From an uncultured beta proteobacterium (GTDB lineage Bacteria; Pseudomonadota; Gammaproteobacteria; Burkholderiales; SG8-41), in contig CAITMU010000037.1 in assembly GCA_903893565.1 (NCBI GenBank), positions 1 through 64,000 on the forward strand: DNA of 64,000 bases, given 5' to 3'. Of the stretch, positions 45,847 to 53,326 are shown piece after piece. Made by a program: the position numbers and the translations under genes. Under the pieces are notes generated by a model that did no database searches, had not been told where the DNA came from, and was given only the letters and a program-made list of their open reading frames with translations. Each line of letters starts with the position of its first letter. Position 1 is the first letter of the stretch.

Positions 45847-46239
45847 TCAAGCACCGGGCTTTTGTGGTATGAGTAAGCTCACATGCGCCGCCACAATACG
45901 CCAACCCTTTTCCGTTCGTACCCAGGTATGGCTTTGACGCCCATTCATGACAAAACCTTTACGTATAAATTCCGTGTTCGCTGTTCCAAAATCAGTGCCA
46001 TAGGTGGTGATTTTGGTATTCATAAGATCACGACTCATATCTAAAGGGTTGCGACCAGCACGAAATTTCGCAATCGCTTCATGACCGTAAAGGTTTTCCC
46101 CAACACCAAAGCGAAGCGTTAATTGGCTATCCCAAAAAAGCTCGTCCAATACTTCGACCTCATTATTAACCAAAGCCTGCTCGTAACGATAAAAAGCAGA
46201 ACGCACTTCTTCAACCACCTCAGGTATATTAATTTTCAT
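45847..46239 (-). CDS. AtzH/HpxZ-type protein (DUF3225, SnoaL-like fold)
   Basis: 130 residues from ATG 46239; the in-frame extension to 46308 is low-complexity and unlikely. Pattern RYEQALVNNEVEVLDELFW, GENLYGHEAIAKFRAGR and the Trp-rich tail SHTWVRTEKGWRIVAAHVSLL match AtzH and HpxZ. AtzH decarboxylates 1,3-dicarboxyurea in the cyanuric-acid pathway to give allophanate. This gene lies about 28 kb from the atzGEF set, downstream of puuE and allC on the same strand. So the full AtzE/G/H trio is present but split between loci. Confidence 0.8.
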   Translation of the reverse strand: MKINIPEVVEEVRSAFYRYEQALVNNEVEVLDELFWDSQLTLRFGVGENLYGHEAIAKFRAGRNPLDMSRDLMNTKITTYGTDFGTANTEFIRKGFVMNGRQSHTWVRTEKGWRIVAAHVSLLIPQKPGA

Positions 46240-46354
46240 ATAATTGTCTGTGTTTTTAAATAAAACGATATTCTTAAAAAAAAGGTGAAGCAATGGGTGA
46301 GTAGTCAAAATCCTAATATATCAAAATCCCTATAATAATGAGGCGATTACCCTA

Positions 46355-47266
46355 TCATGACTCAATACTTGGGAAGTGATTGGCATGCCAGTGACGCGCT
46401 ATATCAGCGCGCCGGCAAACCCAAACCTGCTTGTGCTTTTCAACATAATCCAAAAAACGTTGCAGCGCGGCAAATCGTCCAGGCCGCCCTACGATACGAC
46501 AATGTAAACCCACCGACATCATTTTGGGTTGGCTCGCACCTTCGGCATACAGCACATCAAAGGTATCTTTTAAATAAGTATAAAACTGATCTCCGGTATT
46601 AAAGCCTTGCGCAGTAGCAAAGCGCATATCATTGGTTTCCAACGTATAGGGAATGACCAAATGAGGCTTTCCAGCGACCGTCACCCAATAGGGTAAATCA
46701 TCGGCATAGGAATCGGAATCATATAAAAATCCGCCCTGCTCAACCAATAATTGCCGCGTGTTGGGGCTATCGCGTCCGGTATACCAACCAACGGGAAGCT
46801 CTCCCGTTATCGACTGAAGACTAGATATGGCACGGCGCATGTGATCACGCTCCGTCGCCTCATCCAAGTCTTGATAGGAAATCCATCGCCAACCGTGACA
46901 GGCAATTTCATGCTGATCGGCCACTAGTGTTTTTGCAAGCTCGGGGTGACGCTCCAAGGCCATGGCCACGGCGAATACCGTCAAGGGTAGGCCACGAGAC
47001 TTAAACGCCTCTAAAATTCTCCAAACCCCCGCACGACTGCCATACTCGTACATCGACTCCATACTCATATGTCGAGCATTGAAAGCTTGGGCTCCAATAA
47101 TATCTGACAAAAAAGTCTCTGAGGCCTTATCGCCATGAAGCACTGAGTTTTCTGCACCCTCTTCGTAATTTAGCACAAACTGTAACGCCAAGCGCGCGCC
47201 CTCGGGCCAAAGAGCCTGTGGGGGATGGGCGCCGTAGCCGATCAAATCCCGTGGATAATCAATCAT
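46355..47266 (-). CDS. puuE: Allantoinase, polysaccharide-deacetylase type (PuuE)
   Basis: 303 residues from ATG 47266 (AGGTG upstream; GTG 47275 also in frame). Starts MIDYPRDLIGYGAHPPQALW. The deacetylase-like barrel shows EEGAENSVLHGD, HEIACHGWRW and TGRDSPNTR. PuuE opens allantoin to allantoate without the amidohydrolase-type active site. Its start overlaps the allantoate amidohydrolase stop by 8 bp, so the two are co-translated. Confidence 0.93.
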   Translation of the reverse strand: MIDYPRDLIGYGAHPPQALWPEGARLALQFVLNYEEGAENSVLHGDKASETFLSDIIGAQAFNARHMSMESMYEYGSRAGVWRILEAFKSRGLPLTVFAVAMALERHPELAKTLVADQHEIACHGWRWISYQDLDEATERDHMRRAISSLQSITGELPVGWYTGRDSPNTRQLLVEQGGFLYDSDSYADDLPYWVTVAGKPHLVIPYTLETNDMRFATAQGFNTGDQFYTYLKDTFDVLYAEGASQPKMMSVGLHCRIVGRPGRFAALQRFLDYVEKHKQVWVCRRADIARHWHANHFPSIES

Positions 47267-48509
47267 GATTTTCACCTAGTGCTTTAAATTGAGAAATGAA
47301 GCGCAATAACACTTCACAGCCGACTTGAACATCGTGGGAGGTGACTGATTCTCTCGGGTTATGGCTAATGCCCCGAAGGCAGGGAATAAAAATCATGCCG
47401 ACATCGGTTAACTGATTCATCATCACCGCATCATGACCGGCCCCACTGGGCAAGTAGCGAACCTTGTGGCCCTCGACACTAATCGCGCTCGCCACCTGCG
47501 CCTGTAACCAACCCGCACAAGCGGTGGCTTTCGTCGACTGTAAAAGCGTTATGTGGCAACTTAAATGGCGCCGATCACACAGGTTATTTAATTCTTGCTC
47601 AATGGCTTTTTGCGCTTTTTCCCTTATAGCGTCGTGGGCCGAACGCACATCCATGGAAAACTCGACTTGACCCGCAATGACATTTAATGCCCCAGGCAGC
47701 GCCCGAATGGCGCCAACGGTCGCGGTCAAGTCAGGTGTATTTAGCGCTAAATTTTCAATCCAGACAATGGCTTCTGCTGCAGCGGCTAGTGCATCGCGCC
47801 GACCGACCATAGGCACCGTTCCAGCATGGCCCGCCTCACCCTTAAAAGTTACGGCATAACGTGCCGCGCCATTAATTCCGGTAACAACGCCAACCGGCAA
47901 TAACTCACGCTCCAAGACAGGGCCCTGCTCAATGTGTAGCTCCATATAAGCTAACACCGCTTGCCGATCCATCGCCGCTTCATGAATCTTTTCAGGGTTT
48001 AGACCAAACTCACGCATGGCCTCACCCAAGCCCATACCTTGAGCGTCCTTCAATTGAAGTAACTCGGCATCAAAGACACCCGCTACGGCCCGGCTTCCCA
48101 AGTAAGTTGACTGGAACCGTACCCCTTCCTCATCGGCAAACCCAATCACCGTAATAGCAAAACCCAAACGCTGGGATTGGGCATTGAGCACATCCACACA
48201 TTCGATAGCAGCCAGCACCCCCAAAATCCCATCATAACGCCCTCCATCCCGCACGGTGTCAAGGTGAGAACCCAATACCAAACTCGGCAATCCTGGGCTG
48301 AGCCCTTCATAACGGCCCACCACATTGCCTACGGCATCAACATGACAGGTCATACCAGCCTCATTCATCCACTCCAGCACCCGTTCATTAGCCATTCGGT
48401 GCTCGGACGATAAATACACCCGCGTCATACCATCCGCTTGCTCACTGCAATGCGCTAATTGCTCCACGCGAGATAAAATTCGCAAAACGTTAATCGAATT
48501 ATTCATCAA
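47259..48509 (-). CDS. allC: Allantoate amidohydrolase (M20 family)
   Basis: 416 residues of the Zn-dependent M20/AllC family. Metal ligands H82 (GSHLDTVRDGG), D93 and E127/E128 (ADEEGVRF); the segment MELHIEQGPVLE carries a further His. AllC takes allantoate to ureidoglycolate via ureidoglycine. The family also contains N-carbamoyl-amino-acid hydrolases; position next to puuE favours allantoate. First gene of this minus-strand unit, divergent from uraD. Confidence 0.88.
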   Translation of the reverse strand: MMNNSINVLRILSRVEQLAHCSEQADGMTRVYLSSEHRMANERVLEWMNEAGMTCHVDAVGNVVGRYEGLSPGLPSLVLGSHLDTVRDGGRYDGILGVLAAIECVDVLNAQSQRLGFAITVIGFADEEGVRFQSTYLGSRAVAGVFDAELLQLKDAQGMGLGEAMREFGLNPEKIHEAAMDRQAVLAYMELHIEQGPVLERELLPVGVVTGINGAARYAVTFKGEAGHAGTVPMVGRRDALAAAAEAIVWIENLALNTPDLTATVGAIRALPGALNVIAGQVEFSMDVRSAHDAIREKAQKAIEQELNNLCDRRHLSCHITLLQSTKATACAGWLQAQVASAISVEGHKVRYLPSGAGHDAVMMNQLTDVGMIFIPCLRGISHNPRESVTSHDVQVGCEVLLRFISQFKALGENHD

Positions 48510-48874
48510 AAGTTTCCATCAAGATCATTCAATAGCCTATTGTGTGTCTAGGTAGTAGATAAGAATATAAGACTATAACCGATGAAAAAACGATAGGAAT
48601 ATTTATTTTTAGATGCGTGAGTCACCCTGATCGAACAGCAAGAATTAAGCCACAGCTTAAGTCCTAGGGGGGTGAACCCTAGCGTATTTAAAGCCCTTCT
48701 AATCTTGCCTAGATAGGCCCTGCCAAATGCCAGCCAAATGCCAGCCCAATGCCTGCCAAATCTGACTGCGTCTAAACGCTCGATTGAACCTCTTTTTATG
48801 AAACCAAAATCAGCTACAATGAAATAATTGTATTCTGTCCGTGAATCCTACTCATACCCCCTTTTTGACACGCC
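48510..48874. other. Divergent control region between allC-puuE and uraD-uraH
   Basis: About 365 bp between two divergent ureide-catabolism units. It contains a short tandem repeat (48718-48760) and a TACAAT at 48815-48820 that could be a -10 box for uraD with a weak -35. No gene seen. Confidence 0.4.
48718..48760. repeat. Short tandem repeat of about 11 bp
   Basis: Successive units TGCCAAA, TGCCAGCCAAA, TGCCAGCCCAA and TGCCTGCCAAA. Three full 11-bp units with one or two mismatches plus a shorter first unit. It lies in the shared divergent region of the urate and allantoin genes and is a candidate protein-binding array or a simple slippage repeat. Confidence 0.6.
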
Positions 48875-49399
48875 ATGGATTTAAACCTTCTGAATCAAAT
48901 GAATGTGAAAGATTTCACACTCGCCTTGGAGGCTATATACGAGAGCTCCCCCTGGGTCCCCACAGCGGCCTGGCAGGGCATTGCGTTTCGTGACCTTGGC
49001 GCTTTACATCAAGAGATGGTTAGCGCGGTTAAAAACGCTCCTCTCGCAAGTCAACTTGCTTTACTCTGCGCTCACCCCGAACTGGCAGGAAAAGAAGCTG
49101 AAGTCGGAACCCTCACGCTCTCTTCCACAAAAGAACAATCCAGCGTGGGATTAAATCAACTAACTAGCACCGAAATGGTGCGAATCAAAACACTCAATCG
49201 AGCCTATCGCACTAAGTTTGGGCATCCGTTTATTATCGCTGTCAGAAACCATAGCAAGGCGGGCATTTTTAGCGCCTTGGAACGTCGCTTACTCAATAGC
49301 GCTGAGACCGAACACCAGCAAGCCCTAGAAGAAGTGTATGAGATCGCCCGCTGGAGGCTCAGCCTTCTGTTTAACCAACCGATTGCAAAAGGCGATTAA
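48875..49399 (+). CDS. uraD: OHCU decarboxylase
   Basis: 174 residues. Catalytic motif AHPELAGK with H67 and E69, and the conserved SSVGLNQLTSTEMVRIKTLN and KFGHPFIIAVRNHSK segments match OHCU (2-oxo-4-hydroxy-4-carboxy-5-ureidoimidazoline) decarboxylase. Gives (S)-allantoin. Followed 2 bp later by uraH; both complete the PuuD route. A repeat of the family-typical length, with no truncation. Confidence 0.93.
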   Translation: MDLNLLNQMNVKDFTLALEAIYESSPWVPTAAWQGIAFRDLGALHQEMVSAVKNAPLASQLALLCAHPELAGKEAEVGTLTLSSTKEQSSVGLNQLTSTEMVRIKTLNRAYRTKFGHPFIIAVRNHSKAGIFSALERRLLNSAETEHQQALEEVYEIARWRLSLLFNQPIAKGD

Positions 49400-49401
49400 C
49401 C

Positions 49402-49764
49402 ATGGGACGTCTTACCACTCACGTGCTAGATACCGCTCGCGGCCTACCCGCGCAAGGGGTACTGATTCAGTTAAATCAAAGTTTCAATGCCAAGGATTGG
49501 CAAACCCTCAAAAAAGTCCATACCAATGCCGACGGTCGTTGCTCTGAGGCTTTACTGGAAGGCGAGGCCTTGATGAAAGGTTATTATGAGCTTGTATTTC
49601 ACGTGGGAGCATACTTCACCGAAAACGCCCCCTACCACCCTCTGAGCACCCCGTGTTTTTTGAACGACATTCCGATCCGTTTTTTTATTAACGACCCACT
49701 GGCTCATTACCACATTCCTTTATTGGTCTCCCCTTGGAGTTACTCGACCTATCGCGGCAGCTAA
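49402..49764 (+). CDS. uraH: 5-Hydroxyisourate hydrolase
   Basis: 120 residues of the transthyretin-like family. N-terminal LTTHVLDTARGLPA and C-terminal YHIPLLVSPWSYSTYRGS carry the conserved catalytic His and the YRGS signature. Converts 5-hydroxyisourate from PuuD to OHCU, the UraD substrate. Starts 2 bp after uraD. Confidence 0.95.
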   Translation: MGRLTTHVLDTARGLPAQGVLIQLNQSFNAKDWQTLKKVHTNADGRCSEALLEGEALMKGYYELVFHVGAYFTENAPYHPLSTPCFLNDIPIRFFINDPLAHYHIPLLVSPWSYSTYRGS

Positions 49765-49887
49765 CATTTGACCTCCTAATCTTGCGGATGGTAGTCTTAA
49801 AAAAAGAATTCGAATAAATCTGAGCTCTACCAGTTTCCCCTACTGGATACTTGTTTTTTAATATCCCACCAGACAGTCGAGGCTCTC

Positions 49888-50901
49888 ATGAATCATGGCA
49901 TAGATATTCACGCCCACGGTGTGCCTCCCCAATTTCTCGAAGAAGTCAAACGCACGCGCCTTGCGAATGTAGAAGTCTCAAAAACGGAACAAGGCGGCTT
50001 TGTCCTGCGCTTTCCTGGCATGCAACCCCTACGTCCAGCTGCAGGCATCATGCTCGATTTTAGTCACCGGTTGGATTGGCTTAACTCCCAACACATGGCC
50101 CAACAAATGATTGGACCTTGGCTGGATATTCACGGACAGGAGTTAGCGCCCGAACCAGGGCAGTTGTGGGTGAGAGAACTAAACAATGCCATGGCAGAAT
50201 CCATTCAATCCTCCGGCAATCGTCTTCTCGCACACGCGAGTCTTCATTTAAAAAACCCCCAAAAAGCCGCACAAGAGCTCGAGCGCTGCCACCTAAAGCT
50301 GGGGATGAACGGGTGCATGATTCCAACCCACTTACCCGATAACGAACAATTGCATGAGCCTCGTTTTGATGCCCTGTGGGAAGCGGCGCAATCGTTAAAT
50401 ATCCCCATTATTCTTCACCCCCTCATGAACGGACCGGCAGCCTGTATGTTTCATGAGACCCCACAATTTAAAAATCTTTATGGTCGAACCATTGATACCA
50501 CCATCATTGCCACCCAGTTAATTATGGCTGGCGTTTTTGATCGTTTTCCTCGATTGCGCCTCGTTCTCGTGCATGGCGGAGGTTTCTTGCCTTATCAGAG
50601 CGGGCGACTGGATCGGGAGTTCGGACAAGCCGGTAAAAAATTACCTTCTGACTACATTAAACAATTTCATTATGACACCGTCTTCATGTCCGAACCGGCT
50701 CTAAGAATGCTCTTTGCTCTAGTCGGTAGTGGTCAAGTCATGATCGGCTCCGACTACGCAGCCGGCCCTGTGGAACGGCCAGGCCTAGGCTTAACCACGG
50801 CACTGGAGGCTTCGGGTTTGAATGAGAAAGAGTATGAAGCCGTTCTGTGTGAAAATGCAGCCCTGCTCTTTAACACTCGCCAAGCTCGCCCCCACCCATG
50901 A
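49888..50901 (+). CDS. ACMSD-family metal-dependent amidohydrolase/decarboxylase
   Basis: 337 residues of the amidohydrolase-2 family. Metal ligands H8 and H10 (IDIHAHG), a middle His in IILHPLMNG and an Asp in GSDYAAGPV. Relatives include aminocarboxymuconate-semialdehyde decarboxylase and salicylate/resorcylate decarboxylases. Such enzymes occur late in aromatic or N-heteroaromatic routes. Its stop overlaps the Bug receptor start by 4 bp, and the molybdenum hydroxylase C genes follow, so it probably acts in the same pathway. Confidence 0.85.
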   Translation: MNHGIDIHAHGVPPQFLEEVKRTRLANVEVSKTEQGGFVLRFPGMQPLRPAAGIMLDFSHRLDWLNSQHMAQQMIGPWLDIHGQELAPEPGQLWVRELNNAMAESIQSSGNRLLAHASLHLKNPQKAAQELERCHLKLGMNGCMIPTHLPDNEQLHEPRFDALWEAAQSLNIPIILHPLMNGPAACMFHETPQFKNLYGRTIDTTIIATQLIMAGVFDRFPRLRLVLVHGGGFLPYQSGRLDREFGQAGKKLPSDYIKQFHYDTVFMSEPALRMLFALVGSGQVMIGSDYAAGPVERPGLGLTTALEASGLNEKEYEAVLCENAALLFNTRQARPHP

Positions 50902-51974
50902 GCCTCCTCTGCCCACCGACCACGCTGCTTCAAACGGATAAGCATCAATTCAATCTTCATGCACTTCTAAAAACAACCCAGACTGCCGTGCACGATGCGA
51001 GGACTGTGCTACGAGTTGCACTTCGTCACGTAGCGGTTTATCCCTTGTTGATGGCGCTTGCAGCACCAGCACTGTCACAAATGACCACCTGGCCCACTAA
51101 GGCCGTGCGGGTCATCGTCCCACTGGCCCCTTCGGGAGGCACCGATATCGTCACTCGGGTTTTTAATGCTCAATTAACGAGCCAATTAGGTCAAACCTTT
51201 ATTACCGATAATCGCGCGGGTGCTGGTGGTACGATCGGAGCCGAATTAGCCGCGCGCGCGACTCCCGATGGCTACACCCTCATCATCGTGCCTGCGAGCT
51301 ATGCGGCTAACGCCGCCTTATATAAATTGTCCTATGACCCCATCAAGGACATCGCACCGGTGAGTATGCTCACCACAGGCCCACTCATATTAACCGTCAA
51401 CCCCACCGTGGCCGCTCACTCTTTTACTGAACTTATCGAACTGGCTCGCGCCAAGCCAGGCTCGATTACGTTTGGCTCCTCTGGCAGTGGCAGCTTTTCT
51501 CATTTAACCGCAGAGATGCTGCGTCAAATGAGTAAAACCGATTTTTTACATATCCCCTACAAAGGGGCAGGCCCAGCGTTGGTCGATTTACTGGGTGGAC
51601 ATATTCAAATGTTTTTCGGTTCTGGACCCTCCACTGGAGGACACATTCGAGCCGGTCGCCTTAGGGGACTAGCGGTTACCACTCAAAAACGCCTTACAAC
51701 CCTACCTGATCTGCCGACCATTGGCGAGTATCTACCCGGCTATGCCTCTGAATTTTGGTTTGGTATGTGGGCCCCGGCAGGCACCCCCAAACCCATCATC
51801 TTAAAACTCAATCAAGCCCTACAACGCATTTTGAAACAACCCGATGTGATTGAGCGCCTGCATACCGATGGTATGCAATCCGTGGGCTCCACGCCGGATG
51901 CCTTTGCACGTACAATCACACACGATATAAACATGTGGACGCAAGTGGTCAAGCTCGGACATATCACGCTCTGA
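50898..51974 (+). CDS. Bug-family periplasmic receptor
   Basis: 358 residues with an unusually long N-terminus of about 60 residues before the mature start QMTTWPTKAVRVIVPLAP. The hydrophobic part of the leader is VAVYPLLMALAAPALS. Bug motifs: GGTDIVTRVFNAQL, TDNRAGAGGTIGAELAAR. Translationally coupled to the amidohydrolase gene. Probably imports the substrate of the downstream hydroxylase C, with an unknown membrane partner. Confidence 0.88.
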   Translation: MSLLCPPTTLLQTDKHQFNLHALLKTTQTAVHDARTVLRVALRHVAVYPLLMALAAPALSQMTTWPTKAVRVIVPLAPSGGTDIVTRVFNAQLTSQLGQTFITDNRAGAGGTIGAELAARATPDGYTLIIVPASYAANAALYKLSYDPIKDIAPVSMLTTGPLILTVNPTVAAHSFTELIELARAKPGSITFGSSGSGSFSHLTAEMLRQMSKTDFLHIPYKGAGPALVDLLGGHIQMFFGSGPSTGGHIRAGRLRGLAVTTQKRLTTLPDLPTIGEYLPGYASEFWFGMWAPAGTPKPIILKLNQALQRILKQPDVIERLHTDGMQSVGSTPDAFARTITHDINMWTQVVKLGHITL

Positions 51975-52002
51975 GCAACAATTTTTTTGAAGGAGTCAAA
52001 CT

Positions 52003-52476
52003 GTGCCTAACGTATCCCTAACCATTAACGGCAAGAAAATCAGCCAGCCGATCGAAGCCCGAACCCTTTTGGTTCAACTGCTCCGAGACCAATTAAGTCT
52101 GACGGGGACCCACGTCGGATGCGATACCAGCCAATGCGGATGCTGCACCGTGCATTTAAATGGTAAGGGAGTGAAATCTTGTGCAGTCTTAGCCCTGTCT
52201 TGCCAAGATAGCGTCATCACCACCATTGAAGGCTTAGCAGAGGGTGAAACCTTACACCCTATGCAACAGGCCTTTCGTGAAGGCCATGCCCTGCAATGCG
52301 GATTTTGCACCCCCGGTATGATCATGGCGGGTATCGATATGGTTAAGCGTAAAGGTTATGAGTTAGATGAAAAAACCGTACGCGAAGAACTCGAAGGTAA
52401 TCTTTGCCGTTGCACGGGTTACCACACCATTGTCAAAGCGATACAAGCGGGCGCACGCGCCATGAAAAACCTGTAA
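52003..52476 (+). CDS. Molybdenum hydroxylase C, 2Fe-2S small subunit
   Basis: 157 residues from GTG 52003 behind AAGGAG. Eight cluster Cys are present: GCDTSQCGCC and C from KSCAVLA for the first cluster; CGFC and CRC for the second. GxHxGC (THVGCDTSQCG) is of the CO-dehydrogenase small-subunit type. First of three genes in the order Fe-S, FAD, Mo. Confidence 0.93.
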   Translation: MPNVSLTINGKKISQPIEARTLLVQLLRDQLSLTGTHVGCDTSQCGCCTVHLNGKGVKSCAVLALSCQDSVITTIEGLAEGETLHPMQQAFREGHALQCGFCTPGMIMAGIDMVKRKGYELDEKTVREELEGNLCRCTGYHTIVKAIQAGARAMKNL

Positions 52477-52503
52477 CCCCAATCGCTCGGAGTCTAATAC
52501 ACC

Positions 52504-53322
52504 ATGCATGATTTTTTATATCAAAGACCCACCCAACTACCAGAAGCCAGTCAATGGGCGAAAGAGCACGTAGACTATAAACTCTTGGCCGGGGGCATGA
52601 GCCTTATTCCTTCTCTCAAAATGCGCTTATCACAACCGGCGGGCTTAATTGATCTATCCGCGATCGATGCGCTCAAGGGGGTTCGTATAGAAGGCGATGA
52701 ACTCATCATCAAAGCGATGACCCCGCACGCTGAAGTCGCTATTGATAAAAACGTGCGTCAAGGCATTCGCGCACTCTGCGAATTGGCCGCAGGCATTGGC
52801 GACCCCTTAGTCAGAAACCGAGGCACGATCGGCGGCTCACTGGCTAACGCCGATCCAGCCGCCTGTTACCCATCAGCCGTACTGGCCTTAAATGCGACGA
52901 TCAAAACCAACCAACGCGAAATAGCCGCAGACCAATTTTTTCTAGGGCTATTTGAAACCGCACTTCATCCCGGTGAAATCATTACTGAAATTCGTTTTCC
53001 CAAACCAAAAGCCGCCGCCTATTGGAAATTTCGTCAACCCGCTTCTCGCTTTTCTTTGGTAGGAGTCTTTGTTGCCCAAACCAACACTGGGGTTCGAGTG
53101 GCTATCACAGGGGCAGCCGATACGGTGTTTCGTCACACCGAGGCCGAGCAAAGACTCAACGTCCAGTTTCATCCCAGCGCGCTTAAAGGCCTCTTTATGA
53201 GCGAAAAAAACATGAATAGCGACATTCACGCCAGCGCCCAATATCGCGCCCACTGCATCGATGTCATCACCGAAAGGGCGGTTGCTATGGCACTGAACCT
53301 GCCCCCACAAAAGGAGTCTTAA
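52504..53322 (+). CDS. Molybdenum hydroxylase C, FAD subunit (CoxM-like)
   Basis: 272 residues. FAD motifs LLAGGMSLIPSLKMRLSQP near residue 29 and NRGTIGGSLANADPAA near 109. Fits CoxM-type subunits, including quinoline/isoquinoline and CODH-like enzymes. Followed 4 bp later by the large subunit. Confidence 0.92.
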   Translation: MHDFLYQRPTQLPEASQWAKEHVDYKLLAGGMSLIPSLKMRLSQPAGLIDLSAIDALKGVRIEGDELIIKAMTPHAEVAIDKNVRQGIRALCELAAGIGDPLVRNRGTIGGSLANADPAACYPSAVLALNATIKTNQREIAADQFFLGLFETALHPGEIITEIRFPKPKAAAYWKFRQPASRFSLVGVFVAQTNTGVRVAITGAADTVFRHTEAEQRLNVQFHPSALKGLFMSEKNMNSDIHASAQYRAHCIDVITERAVAMALNLPPQKES

Positions 53323-53326
53323 GCTC

